DNA from: Bacteroidia bacterium | GTDB taxonomy: Bacteria; Bacteroidota; Bacteroidia; B-17B0; Aurantibacillaceae | Assembly: GCA_016787705.1 (NCBI GenBank) | Contig: JAEUTP010000027.1 | Coordinates: 326,805-390,804 of the forward strand | Length of the DNA: 64,000 bases | Direction of reading: 5' to 3' | Shown here: positions 9,028-17,798 of the stretch, piece by piece | Layout: each line of letters opens with the position of its first letter | How positions within the stretch are numbered: the stretch's first letter is position 1 | Notes under the pieces: model-generated | What the model saw: the letters and a program-made list of their open reading frames with translations, nothing else | The model's database searches: none | Told to the model about the DNA's origin: nothing | Translations under genes and position numbers: made by a program

Positions 9028-10020
9028 ATGTATCTTGTAAGAATGAACACAATCTGGACCCAAATAATTACAAAGATCGTTCTTAACCGAAAGGAAGCGT
9101 TAAATGCAGACGGTACTTTTACAAAATACCAGTTAGCAAAAGGTTTGCGTGAATTACGTATTATGGCCTTTGCTAATTTAAAAGATCTTTTGCTAATTAC
9201 CATTGGTATTTTTTCTGCAGCTTTTGGCTTTAAGGGTTTTTTACTGACCAATCATTTTATTGATGGTGGAGCAACAGGTATTTCATTATTAATTTCTGCA
9301 TTAACAAAAGTTCCGCTTTATATTTTAATTATTGGTATCAATATTCCATTTATTATTCTTGGCTATAAAATCATTGGAAGAACATTTGCGGTAAAAACGG
9401 CATTGGCTATTTCCGGATTAGCATTATGTGTTGCTACGGTTACATTTCCCGATGTAACTAAGGATCCTTTGTTAGTTGCTGTTTTTGGCGGTTTTTTTCT
9501 TGGCGCAGGTATTGGTTTATCGGTTAGAGGGGGCGCTGTTATTGACGGCACAGAAGTATTGGCAATTTATTTAAGTAGAAAATTTGGTACTACAATAGGA
9601 GATATCATTATTGTTATTAATGTAATAATATTTTCTGCAGCTGCTTATTTTCTTTCTATTGAGATAGCACTTTACTCAATGATCACTTATCTGGCAGCTT
9701 CAAAAACCTTAGATTTTTTAATTGAAGGTATTGAAGAGTATACCGGTGTTACCATTATTTCTTCACATGCCGAAATAATACGTACCATGATCATTAATAC
9801 CATGGGCCGTGGTGTAACGGTTTATAATGGTAAGCGGGGTTTTGGAAAGTCGGGCGAATCGTCAAAAAACATTGATATTATTTATACAGTAATTACACGG
9901 TTAGAATTAAATAAGCTAAATACCGAGATCGAAAAGATAGATCCTAATGCCTTTGTGGTGATGAGTTCTGTAAAAGATACCAAAGGCGGTATGATAAAAA
10001 AGCGCCCTTTAAAACATTAA
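9028..10020 (+). CDS. YitT-family membrane protein (DUF2179 C-terminus)
   Basis: 330-residue protein with about five hydrophobic segments (residues ~50-215) followed by a cytoplasmic domain of ~85 residues. The family pattern is clear: ..LITIGIFSAAFGFKGFLL, FLGAGIGLSVRGGAVIDGTEVLA, then YSMITYLAASKTLDFLIEG, and a DUF2179 region with GRGVTVYNGKRGF. Function is unknown; members are predicted transporters or membrane regulators. The ATG at 9028 is annotated, though a second in-frame ATG at 9043 is equally plausible. It is 12 bp upstream of a broken SRPBCC gene on the same strand. Confidence 0.85.
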   Translation: MYLVRMNTIWTQIITKIVLNRKEALNADGTFTKYQLAKGLRELRIMAFANLKDLLLITIGIFSAAFGFKGFLLTNHFIDGGATGISLLISALTKVPLYILIIGINIPFIILGYKIIGRTFAVKTALAISGLALCVATVTFPDVTKDPLLVAVFGGFFLGAGIGLSVRGGAVIDGTEVLAIYLSRKFGTTIGDIIIVINVIIFSAAAYFLSIEIALYSMITYLAASKTLDFLIEGIEEYTGVTIISSHAEIIRTMIINTMGRGVTVYNGKRGFGKSGESSKNIDIIYTVITRLELNKLNTEIEKIDPNAFVVMSSVKDTKGGMIKKRPLKH

Positions 10021-10032
10021 TTCTTTATAAAT

Positions 10033-10460
10033 ATGCCCGATGCCAATTCATTTACAATTGAGCATGTTTTTCAAAGACCACTGGCAATAGTTTATGACCT
10101 TATTCTTGATTTTAAAAAATTCTGGCACTTTCATCCATACATGAAAGTTGTGAAAGTTGTATCCGAAATTTCACCCGACAAAATAGAATATGAAGTATAT
10201 GAAAGTTTATTAATGTATGGTTTATTCCTCTAAGGCCCAATTATAAAGTCATTGTTATTGTAAGATAAAAAAACACACATATTCAATATGTTTCACAGGT
10301 AAAAAAGAATGTTCACTTAACTATTGATTTTAATTATTTAGAAGAAAACGGAAATACAAAAGTTATTGAGCATGTTGATGTAAAGGCCAATATGTTTGTT
10401 GCTTCCTTTTTTTTGAAGCTTTTAAAAAAAAGCGCATTTTGTTACGTTCCAAAATTTTAA
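10033..10460 (+). pseudogene. Frameshifted SRPBCC-domain gene
   Basis: The first 66 codons (starting MPDANSFTIEHVFQRPLAIV) read as the start of an SRPBCC/START-like protein and stop at 10231-10233. The continuation is in another frame: from about 10221 it reads FIPLRPNYKVIVIVR, hits an in-frame TAA at about 10264, then continues THIQYVSQVKKNVHL, IDFNYLEENGNTKVIEHVDV and a C-terminal LKKSAFCYVPKF, ending at 10458-10460. Joined, the pieces give a ~140-residue protein of normal SRPBCC length. At least one frameshift near 10221-10230 and one nonsense codon are needed, so this is a decayed gene unless there are sequencing errors. Its end overlaps the acpH stop codon. Confidence 0.7.
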
Positions 10461-11023
10461 AGAAACTCCTTAACCGCATCCTTAAAGAATACAAGAAAAT
10501 TCTCTTGTAATTCTTTTTCATGTTGTTTAAATAAAGCAACTGATTCGTTTAGCATTACCTGGTGTTTTATTCTGTGAGACAGATGGAATAGCACCCGTTC
10601 AATACCTTCTAAATAAGAGTATTCGTAATAGATATTATTTTTTAAAACATATTCCAAAAAATTAGAACTGCTTTTTGGTAATAATTTTTGATTTTGCGTA
10701 TAAATCATATAAACCTTATCACAAAATTCTTTCAGCGGAAGCGCAGAGTAATTTGAAAAGTTCTTTGCTAAAAGATGGTCAAAATAAATATCTATAAGTA
10801 TGCCACTATATTTCTCAAATCCATCATAAAACAAGCGTTTTGACGCTTTAAATTTTTCATGTGAATCGGTAAACGAATCAATTCTTCGGTGAAGATGAAT
10901 GCCTTGTATTATTTGTGGTGAATAATCTTTAAAATCATTACCTCGTAAATGATCTGCAATAAAATTACCGATCAATAAATCAGTATTGTTATTGGATAAA
11001 AAAGCATGAGCCAGGTAATTCAT
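10457..11023 (-). CDS. acpH: Acyl carrier protein phosphodiesterase (AcpH, DUF479)
   Basis: 188-residue soluble protein beginning MNYLAHAFLSNNN, followed by LLIGNFIADHLRG and GIHLHRRIDSFTDSHE, the hallmark His/Asp-rich segments of AcpH/DUF479 proteins, and FDHLLAKNFSNYS later. The family removes the 4'-phosphopantetheine group from acyl carrier protein and belongs to the HD-like hydrolases. Length equals that of characterised members (~190). Start is ATG at 11023, transcribed away from rsmE. No partner gene is visible. Confidence 0.88.
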   Translation of the reverse strand: MNYLAHAFLSNNNTDLLIGNFIADHLRGNDFKDYSPQIIQGIHLHRRIDSFTDSHEKFKASKRLFYDGFEKYSGILIDIYFDHLLAKNFSNYSALPLKEFCDKVYMIYTQNQKLLPKSSSNFLEYVLKNNIYYEYSYLEGIERVLFHLSHRIKHQVMLNESVALFKQHEKELQENFLVFFKDAVKEFL

Positions 11024-11069
11024 TAATGTAAATGTAAATAAACTTAAGTAAAATACTTATTTTTATAGC

Positions 11070-11771
11070 ATGAACATTTTTATAGCATTGGTTCAGGATA
11101 AAGTAGCAATACTCACAAGTGAAGAAAGCTGGCATTGCGCTAAAGTGTTGCGTAAAAAGGCAGGCGATAATATTCAGCTTATAGATGGTAAGGGAAATTA
11201 TTATGATGCTGTTTTAGAATTGGTAACCGATAAAAAGTGTACGGCTAACATAACTTCTGGCCCCGTTTTACAACTTAAACGAAATTATTATTTGCATCTG
11301 GCAATTGCGCCAACCAAGCAGATAGATAGAATAGAGTGGATGATAGAAAAAGCGGTAGAGATTGGTATTGATGAGATTAGTTTTATTAACTGCAAGAATT
11401 CTGAAAGAACAGTAATTAAAGCAGAACGCATTCATAAGATTGTTGAAAGTGCCGTTAAACAGAGTCTACAGGCATATTTACCAAAAGTAAATGGCCTAAT
11501 TTCTTTTAAAGAAATAATAAATGCTTCAAAAGAAGATCAGAGATTAATTGCACATTGTTACGATTCTGAAAAAGAAAATTTAAAACAAATAAATTTTAAA
11601 AGTAAGTCAACTTTAATTTTGATAGGACCTGAAGGTGATTTTTCTAAAGAAGAAGTTGATATTGCTTTAAGTAATAAATTTAAAGCTGTTAGCTTTGGCC
11701 AAAACCGTCTTAGAACAGAAACAGCCGGACTTTATGTTTGCCAGGCTGCTTCTATTTTATCTTCAATTTAA
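11070..11771 (+). CDS. rsmE: 16S rRNA (uracil-1498-N3)-methyltransferase
   Basis: 233-residue SPOUT-class methyltransferase. It has the N-terminal PUA-like part (HCAKVLRKKAGDNIQLIDGKG), the middle IEKAVEIGIDEISF segment, and the C-terminal knot with LIGPEGDFSKEEV and FGQNRLRTETAGLY, which bind S-adenosylmethionine. RsmE methylates U1498 of 16S rRNA on the ribosomal small subunit. Length fits the family (~240). Start is ATG at 11070. It converges with the glutathione peroxidase gene with a gap of only 3 bp. Confidence 0.93.
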   Translation: MNIFIALVQDKVAILTSEESWHCAKVLRKKAGDNIQLIDGKGNYYDAVLELVTDKKCTANITSGPVLQLKRNYYLHLAIAPTKQIDRIEWMIEKAVEIGIDEISFINCKNSERTVIKAERIHKIVESAVKQSLQAYLPKVNGLISFKEIINASKEDQRLIAHCYDSEKENLKQINFKSKSTLILIGPEGDFSKEEVDIALSNKFKAVSFGQNRLRTETAGLYVCQAASILSSI

Positions 11772-11774
11772 TTT

Positions 11775-12347
11775 TTACAATAATGAAGTGATCTCTGTGC
11801 TTAAAGGATCAACTTTGCTTGGAAAGAATTTAACAATGTTTCCTTTTTCATCAATTAAGTATTTGCAAAAATTCCAGTTTGGCGCTTTATCATTTACACC
11901 GTTAGCTGCTTTATTGCTTAACCATTTGTATAAAGGATTCGCATCTGTTCCGGTAACGCTGATTTTTTCCATCATCTGAAATGTAACACCATAATTTTTT
12001 GAGCAAAAACTCTTTATTTCTGTACTTGTTCCAGGTTCTTGTGCGCCAAAATTATTTGCAGGAAAACCAATTAATACCACCTTGCTACCGTATTGCTCAT
12101 GTAAAGCCTGTAAATTTTTGTATTGAGGTGTAAAGCCACATTCACTGGCAGTATTTATTAAAAGCATTTTCTTGCCTTTAAACCTTCCAAGTGTTATTTC
12201 TTCACCATCAATGGTTTTTAATTTAAAATCATAAATGGTTGGTAAAGGCTGTTTGTTTAGCGTTTTATTAGTTGTGCCTGCCCAAAAAACGGCAACAATA
12301 GCTGCCATTGCAAATAACCCGCTGATCTTTAAAATTGATTTTTTCAT
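11775..12347 (-). CDS. Glutathione peroxidase family (Cys type), membrane-anchored or exported
   Basis: 190-residue thiol peroxidase. The active-site region LINTASECGFTPQYKNL places the peroxidatic Cys at residue 70, followed by GFPANNFGAQEPG (conserved Gln) and APNWNFCKYLID (conserved Trp and Asn). Together these give the Cys/Gln/Trp/Asn tetrad of the GPx family. Bacterial homologues usually use thioredoxin rather than glutathione. Residues ~8-24 are hydrophobic, so the protein is probably exported or anchored in the inner membrane with its catalytic domain in the periplasm. It sits 16 bp beyond the 3' end of carB on the same strand. Confidence 0.88.
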   Translation of the reverse strand: MKKSILKISGLFAMAAIVAVFWAGTTNKTLNKQPLPTIYDFKLKTIDGEEITLGRFKGKKMLLINTASECGFTPQYKNLQALHEQYGSKVVLIGFPANNFGAQEPGTSTEIKSFCSKNYGVTFQMMEKISVTGTDANPLYKWLSNKAANGVNDKAPNWNFCKYLIDEKGNIVKFFPSKVDPLSTEITSLL

Positions 12348-12363
12348 GGCGTATTTTTTAATT

Positions 12364-15177
12364 TTATTTACTTAAATATAAATTTCTTTCGCTGTAAATA
12401 TTTTGAAAATATTCATCATACAGATCATCTATAAAATAAATGGCTTCACCGGTGCTCTTCATTTCCGGACCGAGTTCTTTCTGGATCTCAGGGAATTTTT
12501 CATAACTAAATACCGGAACTTTAATGGCATACCCTTTTTGATGAGGGTTAAATTTAAAGTCTTTTAATTTTGCGCCCAGCATAACTTTAGTTGCATAATT
12601 CACGTAAGGCTCTCTGTAGGCTTTTGCTATAAAAGGCACGGTGCGGCTGGCGCGCGGGTTTGCTTCGATAATATAAACTACTTCATCTTTAATGGCAAAT
12701 TGTATGTTTAATAAGCCAACCGTTTTTAAAGCCAATGCAATTTTGCGTGTATGGTCTTCAATTTGTTTTATCACATTAGGACTTAGATCGAAAGGAGGAA
12801 GCACGGCATAACTATCACCACTATGAATACCCGCAGGCTCAATGTGCTCCATAATGCCAATAATATAAACATCTTTGCCGTCGCAAATAGAATCAGATTC
12901 TGCTTCAATGGCGCCATCCAAAAAGTGATCTATCAATACTTTATTATCCGGCAAATCATTCAATAATTTTACAACGTGCTGCTCTAATTCTTCTTCGTTA
13001 ATAACGATCTTCATGCTTTGGCCGCCTAAAACATAACTCGGACGAACCAATAAGGGGAAACCTAATTCTTTTGATAATTCAATGCCTTCTTCCGCATTAT
13101 TAATTACACCAAATTTTGGGTAAGGAATATTGTTTTCTTTTAAAAGGTTAGAGAAACTGCCGCGGTCTTCGGCAAGATCCAGCGATTTAAAATCAGTACC
13201 AATGATCTTTATACCATAACGCTCTAATTTCTCAGCTAGTTTTAAAGCGGTTTGTCCGCCAAGCTGCACAATAACGCCTTCCGGCTTTTCGTGAAGGATG
13301 ATGTCATAGATATGCTCCCAGAAAACAGGCTCAAAATATAATTTATCTGCTGTGCTAAAATCTGTACTAACGGTTTCGGGGTTGCAATTAATCATAATAG
13401 TTTCATAACCCATTTCTTTTGCGGCCAAAACGCCGTGCACACAGCTGTAATCAAATTCAATGCCCTGGCCAATACGATTAGGACCGCTTCCAAGGATCAC
13501 TATTTTCTTTTTATCTGAACGAATGCTTTCGTTCTCATCTTCAAAAGTAGAGTAGTAGTAAGGTGTTTTTGCCTCAAATTCAGCCGCGCAGGTGTCTACT
13601 AATTTAAACACGCGGTTAATTTTAAGATCTGTTCTTTTGCTGTATACTTCACTTTCAAGGCATTTTAATAAATGTGCAATTTGCCTGTCGGCATAACCTT
13701 TTTGTTTGGCTTCGTATAAAAGATCTTTTGGCAACTCACTTACGCGGTATTTTGATATTTCGTTCTCAAGAGCGATCAATTCTTCAATTTGCTCTAAGAA
13801 CCACATATCAATTTTTGTAAGTTTTTGAATGGTTTTTATAGAGATGCCAATTTTCATAGCATCGTAGATCATAAATAAACGGTTCCAGCTCGGACGCTCC
13901 AGGGCATTTAATAATTCTTGTTGATTGGTTATTTCTCTTCCGTCAGCCCCTAAACCGTTACGTTTAATTTCTAAACTCTGACAGGCTTTTTGTAAAGCTT
14001 CCTGGAAACTTCGGCCAATGCCCATTACCTCGCCAACCGATTTCATCTGAAAACCCAATTCGCGGTTACAGCCTTTAAATTTATCAAAATTCCAGCGCGG
14101 AATTTTTACGATAACGTAATCTAAAGTTGGTTCAAAGTAAGCTGATGTTGATTTTGTGATCTGGTTGATCAATTCATCCAAACGATAGCCGATAGCTAAT
14201 TTAGAAGCAATACGCGCAATAGGATAACCGGTTGCTTTGCTTGCCAAAGCCGATGAACGCGAAACACGTGGGTTGATCTCGATGGCAATAATCTCTTCTT
14301 TATCATCATTGCTAACTGCAAATTGTACGTTACAGCCGCCCGCAAAATTTCCAATACTGCGCATCATTTTTATGGCCATGGTACGCATGCGTTGATAGGT
14401 AGAGTCGCTAAGTGTCATTGCCGGTGCAACAGTAATGCTGTCGCCGGTATGCACGCCCATTGGATCAAAATTTTCAATAGAACAAATGATAGCAACATTA
14501 TCACTGGCATCACGCAATAATTCCAACTCAAATTCTTTCCACCCTAAAACAGCTTTATCAATTAAAACTTCGTGTATGGGCGATGTTTGTAAACCACGAT
14601 TTAAAAGGGCATCAAAATTTTCTTTTTCATAAACTACCGATCCGCCACTACCACCAAGTGTAAACGATGGACGAATAACCAAAGGAAAACCAAATTCCTG
14701 TGCAATACTTTTTCCTTCTAAAAACGATTTTGCTATTTTACTTGGTGCCATATTAACACCAATTTCATTCATGCGCATACGAAACAGGTCGCGGTCTTCT
14801 GTAACTTTAATAGCATCAATATCCACACCTATCATGCGCACATTGTACTTTTTCCAGATACCAAGATCTTCGCATTTTAAAGCAAGATTTAAAGCTGTTT
14901 GGCCACCCATTGTAGGCAATACCGCATCAATCTTATGAGCTTCTAGTATTTTTACGATAGATTTTACTTCTAAAGGCAACAGGTAGATATTATCTGCGGT
15001 TACCTTATCGGTCATAATTGTTGCGGGGTTAGAATTGATAAGTGTTACTTCAATTCCTTCTTCACGTAAACTTTTGGCAGATTGAGAGCCTGAATAATCG
15101 AACTCGCAGGCCTGGCCAATAATAATTGGGCCCGAACCTATAATTAGTACGGATTTTATGGATGTATCTTTTGGCAT
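12364..15177 (-). CDS. carB: Carbamoyl-phosphate synthase large subunit, short form
   Basis: 937-residue synthetase with two homologous ATP-grasp halves. The first carries SVLIIGSGPIIIGQACEFDYSG and the MGGQTALNLAL segment, the second IVILGSGPNRIGQGIEFDYS and VQLGGQTALKLAE. It makes carbamoyl phosphate from bicarbonate, glutamine-derived ammonia and ATP for pyrimidine and arginine synthesis, with the small subunit CarA (not in the window). The protein ends right after the second ATP-grasp domain; the ~140-residue allosteric MGS-like domain of the ~1073-residue E. coli enzyme is absent. The gene ends cleanly in a stop codon and reads through without frameshifts. pyrE lies 1.2 kb away on the other strand. 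Confidence 0.93.
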   Translation of the reverse strand: MPKDTSIKSVLIIGSGPIIIGQACEFDYSGSQSAKSLREEGIEVTLINSNPATIMTDKVTADNIYLLPLEVKSIVKILEAHKIDAVLPTMGGQTALNLALKCEDLGIWKKYNVRMIGVDIDAIKVTEDRDLFRMRMNEIGVNMAPSKIAKSFLEGKSIAQEFGFPLVIRPSFTLGGSGGSVVYEKENFDALLNRGLQTSPIHEVLIDKAVLGWKEFELELLRDASDNVAIICSIENFDPMGVHTGDSITVAPAMTLSDSTYQRMRTMAIKMMRSIGNFAGGCNVQFAVSNDDKEEIIAIEINPRVSRSSALASKATGYPIARIASKLAIGYRLDELINQITKSTSAYFEPTLDYVIVKIPRWNFDKFKGCNRELGFQMKSVGEVMGIGRSFQEALQKACQSLEIKRNGLGADGREITNQQELLNALERPSWNRLFMIYDAMKIGISIKTIQKLTKIDMWFLEQIEELIALENEISKYRVSELPKDLLYEAKQKGYADRQIAHLLKCLESEVYSKRTDLKINRVFKLVDTCAAEFEAKTPYYYSTFEDENESIRSDKKKIVILGSGPNRIGQGIEFDYSCVHGVLAAKEMGYETIMINCNPETVSTDFSTADKLYFEPVFWEHIYDIILHEKPEGVIVQLGGQTALKLAEKLERYGIKIIGTDFKSLDLAEDRGSFSNLLKENNIPYPKFGVINNAEEGIELSKELGFPLLVRPSYVLGGQSMKIVINEEELEQHVVKLLNDLPDNKVLIDHFLDGAIEAESDSICDGKDVYIIGIMEHIEPAGIHSGDSYAVLPPFDLSPNVIKQIEDHTRKIALALKTVGLLNIQFAIKDEVVYIIEANPRASRTVPFIAKAYREPYVNYATKVMLGAKLKDFKFNPHQKGYAIKVPVFSYEKFPEIQKELGPEMKSTGEAIYFIDDLYDEYFQNIYSERNLYLSK

Positions 15178-15211
15178 ATAATGGGAAAAAACTTAAAAAT
15201 TCAAATTCCTG

Positions 15212-15219
15212 CAAAGATA
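15212..15219 (-). promoter_or_regulatory. -7 promoter box TATCTTTG of carB
   Basis: Read on the minus strand, TATCTTTG fits TAnnTTTG and lies 34 bases upstream of the carB ATG. No convincing -33 TTG is seen at about 19 bases further upstream. Confidence 0.4.
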
Positions 15220-15263
15220 ATACAGCAATGGGATTGTTAAAAGAAAGATATTGACTAGATATC

Positions 15264-15293
15264 AATAAAAAACCCGAAACTTTTGGTTTCGGG
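15264..15293 (-). terminator. Rho-independent terminator of the RRM gene
   Basis: On the minus strand an 8-bp perfect stem (CCCGAAAC / GTTTCGGG) with a 5-base loop is followed by TTTTTTATT. It lies 34 bases beyond the RRM gene stop and separates it from carB. Confidence 0.85.
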
Positions 15294-15326
15294 GTAAAGT
15301 TATAAGGAAATGGGTTTCCGTAATTT

Positions 15327-15605
15327 TTATTCTGCTGTATTAGTTGGTTGAGAATCAGTCTCTCTTTTACCTTTAGCTTCGGCAACAACAATGTCACGTT
15401 CGTGATGGTTAGTGCCATTTAAAGCTGCAATTGCGGCATTAGCTTCCGCATCGTTAGGCATTTCAACAAAACCATAACCTTTGCTACGACGTGTTTCTTT
15501 ATCCTTAATGATCCTTACACTGGTAACCTCGCCATATTGCGAAAATAATTCGCTAAGTGCTTGTTCTCTTACTTTAAAACTGATGTTACTAACAAAAATG
15601 TTCAT
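15327..15605 (-). CDS. RRM-type RNA-binding protein
   Basis: 92-residue protein that is almost entirely one RNA recognition motif. RNP2 is at residues 3-8 (IFVSNI) and RNP1 at 42-49 (KGYGFVEM), with the aromatic residues that stack on RNA. The last ~15 residues are a short polar tail. Such small RRM proteins are common in Bacteroidota and cyanobacteria and probably act as RNA chaperones, often in the cold; no target is known here. It has its own strong terminator and an isolated start, so it is a single-gene unit. Confidence 0.92.
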   Translation of the reverse strand: MNIFVSNISFKVREQALSELFSQYGEVTSVRIIKDKETRRSKGYGFVEMPNDAEANAAIAALNGTNHHERDIVVAEAKGKRETDSQPTNTAE

Positions 15606-15676
15606 AATAAATTAAATTGATTTTATAATATAAAGGTAATTAAAAAAACAATATCTCCAAATTTTTGTTAATTTTC

Positions 15677-16309
15677 TTACTTTCCAGTGTTTATGGGGTC
15701 TAGAGTCTCTATTACAACATCTTTTATGGTTAAATATGTGTTTAAAAGCGCTTTATTTCGCACTTCTTTTTCAGAAAACCATAAAACTTCATCGATATTT
15801 TCTTCGGTTTGAGGGATCAATTTTTGCGAGTAATCGGTTTTCATGTAAAACCAAAATGTTTGTTTAATTGCAAATGATTTTTTGTAAGGGTAAATATGAA
15901 ATGTGGAAGCTAATTGTTTGATGATCTTTAGATTAGTAACAGCACATTCTTCTTCACACTCTCTTACTGCTGCGTTTTCAATAGTTTCGCCTTTATCTAA
16001 TTTGCCTTTTGGGAGGTCCCATTTCCCCAATCTGTGGATAAATAAAAACTGTGTATTTTTTTCTATGAAACCGCCGGCAGCTTCAATGTATGAAAATTCT
16101 TTTTTTAAATAATCAAACACATCTTCAAAATCATAGTTCAGCATAATTATCGAATCCGAATTGTTTTCATTTAAAAAATCTTTAATAATTATTTTTAACG
16201 TTTTATCGCTTTCTTTTTTATAAAACTTAAATGTTTGATTTTGCGAAGATTGGATTATGCTTTCATTAAATCCAATAAATTTATTGTTATAATATATTTT
16301 TTTGTTCAT
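15677..16309 (-). CDS. NUDIX hydrolase
   Basis: 210-residue protein with a ~75-residue N-terminal extension followed by a NUDIX domain. The Nudix box spans residues 102-124: GKLDKGE, then RECEEECAV. Core catalytic Arg and Glu residues are kept, but the usual hydrophobic after RE is Cys and the last Gly is Ala. The flanking GKWDLPKGK segment is typical of Bacteroidota members. The enzyme presumably cleaves a nucleoside diphosphate linked to another moiety; the substrate is not predictable. The gene diverges from pyrE with a 43-bp gap. Confidence 0.85.
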   Translation of the reverse strand: MNKKIYYNNKFIGFNESIIQSSQNQTFKFYKKESDKTLKIIIKDFLNENNSDSIIMLNYDFEDVFDYLKKEFSYIEAAGGFIEKNTQFLFIHRLGKWDLPKGKLDKGETIENAAVRECEEECAVTNLKIIKQLASTFHIYPYKKSFAIKQTFWFYMKTDYSQKLIPQTEENIDEVLWFSEKEVRNKALLNTYLTIKDVVIETLDPINTGK

Positions 16310-16340
16310 AAAAAAGTGTCTTAAACATTAAAACTAAATC

Positions 16341-16348
16341 TAACTTTG
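16341..16348 (+). promoter_or_regulatory. -7 promoter box TAACTTTG of pyrE
   Basis: TAACTTTG fits the TAnnTTTG consensus and ends 4 bases before the pyrE ATG, again pointing to a leaderless or near-leaderless transcript. A -33 TTG is not evident. Confidence 0.45.
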
Positions 16349-16352
16349 CCGC

Positions 16353-17006
16353 ATGACATCGTTTGATAACCCAGCGTATAAAGTTGCTGAATTTTTATTA
16401 CAAATAAAAGCTGTAAAGCTTCAACCTGAAAACCCTTTTACATGGGCAAGTGGTATTAAATCTCCTATTTATTGCGATAATCGTAAAACATTATCTTATC
16501 CACAGATTCGTACCTTTATTCGCCAAACATTTGTTGATACAATTAATAAACATTTTGCAAAACCCGATGTTATTGCTGGTGTTGCAACGGGTGGCATTGC
16601 CGTAGGTGCATTAGTTGCACAGGAAATGGGATTGCCTTTTGTTTATGTAAGAAGTGAAGCAAAAAAACATGGTCTAACAAACATGATAGAAGGTGATGTA
16701 GAGAGTGGACAAAATGTTGTTGTTATTGAAGATTTAATAAGCACAGGAGGAAGCAGTTTAAAAGCTGTAGATGCATTGCGCGAAAAAGGTTGTACCGTAA
16801 AAGGTATGGCTGCTATTTTTACCTATGGTTTTGAAGAAGCAGAGCAAAATTTTAAAAAAGCAAAATGTAATTTAAAAACATTAACCGATTATAATACTTT
16901 AATTGAAACAGCTTTAACCAAAGAATATATAACAGAAAAAGATGTAGAGAGTCTTAAAAAATGGAGAGCAAATCCAAAAGACTGGGCTCAAACATTGGTA
17001 AAATAA
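16353..17006 (+). CDS. pyrE: Orotate phosphoribosyltransferase
   Basis: 217-residue type I phosphoribosyltransferase. The PRPP-binding loop VVVIEDLISTGGSS lies at residues 122-135, and the N-terminal FTWASGIKSPIYCDNR segment is diagnostic of PyrE. It joins orotate to PRPP to give orotidine monophosphate in pyrimidine synthesis. GVATGGIAVGALVAQ precedes the loop that contacts the substrate. Length is normal (~210). It is transcribed alone; a SIMPL-domain gene follows at 66 bp. Confidence 0.95.
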   Translation: MTSFDNPAYKVAEFLLQIKAVKLQPENPFTWASGIKSPIYCDNRKTLSYPQIRTFIRQTFVDTINKHFAKPDVIAGVATGGIAVGALVAQEMGLPFVYVRSEAKKHGLTNMIEGDVESGQNVVVIEDLISTGGSSLKAVDALREKGCTVKGMAAIFTYGFEEAEQNFKKAKCNLKTLTDYNTLIETALTKEYITEKDVESLKKWRANPKDWAQTLVK

Positions 17007-17072
17007 AACTTTAATAAAATAGTTTTTAATGCATGCTTTTAAGTATGCATTTTTAATTTAAAATATAACACC

Positions 17073-17795
17073 ATGAAAAAACGAATTGTAATTTTAGCAA
17101 CATTGATATTTGGCTTAACACCATTTTGTTTTGATGCACAAGACATAAAAAAGCCTTATATTGAAGCTACCGGTTCAAGCGAAACGGAAATTGTGCCGGA
17201 TGAAATATATGTTACTATTACCTTGCAGGAAAGACAGGATGGTAAAGATAAGTTAACGATAGAAAAACAGGAAGATGATCTTAAGCAAAATTTAAAAGAA
17301 ATAGGTATTGATATTTCAAACTTATCTTTAAATACAGCTAATGCTGATTTTCGTAAAATAAAATCGTTAAAAAAAGATGTAGTTACTTCCAAATCATATC
17401 TTTTAAAAGTTGGCAATGCCGAAACGGTAACAAAAGTATATGAACGCCTTGATAAAATTAATGCACATGATGCTTACATCTCTAAATTAAATCATTCAAG
17501 AATATTAGAATTTACAAAAGAGAACAGGATAAAGGCAATTAAAGCAGCAAAAGATAAAGTAGAATATCTTGCGGCGGCAGTTGGTAATCAATTAGGCGGG
17601 CCAATTCAAATTACTGAGACTATTAACTCCGTTGAAAACAATCCTTACGGAAATCCTTATAACTACAGGATGTCGAACGCGGTACAAAGTTATGGTGGAA
17701 TGGAGAGTTCTGAATCTGTTGGTGATGAAATCTCTTTTAAAAAAATAAAAATCAAAGCAAGCTTTTTAGTTAAGTACGAAATTTTAAATAAATAA
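17073..17795 (+). CDS. SIMPL-domain (DUF541) exported protein
   Basis: 240-residue protein with a signal peptide ending about FDAQD. The body has the SIMPL/DUF541 pattern: IEATGSSETEIVPDEIYVTITLQE at the start of the mature part (a beta strand with the conserved EIVPDE), then Asn-rich and alternating strand regions, and a C-terminal IKASFLVKYEI strand. Function is unknown; homologues are periplasmic and oligomeric. It is followed at 3 bp by an SRPBCC protein and then a thiamine-binding protein, forming an apparent three-gene operon. Confidence 0.8.
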   Translation: MKKRIVILATLIFGLTPFCFDAQDIKKPYIEATGSSETEIVPDEIYVTITLQERQDGKDKLTIEKQEDDLKQNLKEIGIDISNLSLNTANADFRKIKSLKKDVVTSKSYLLKVGNAETVTKVYERLDKINAHDAYISKLNHSRILEFTKENRIKAIKAAKDKVEYLAAAVGNQLGGPIQITETINSVENNPYGNPYNYRMSNAVQSYGGMESSESVGDEISFKKIKIKASFLVKYEILNK

Positions 17796-17798
17796 TCT

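Noticed and set aside
11695..11979. 94-codon plus-strand ORF
   Set aside because: Overlaps the end of rsmE in another frame and the antisense of the glutathione peroxidase gene.
15062..15418. 118-codon minus-strand ORF across the carB start and the RRM gene
   Set aside because: Overlaps the start of carB, a terminator and the RRM coding sequence in another frame; no protein-like features.
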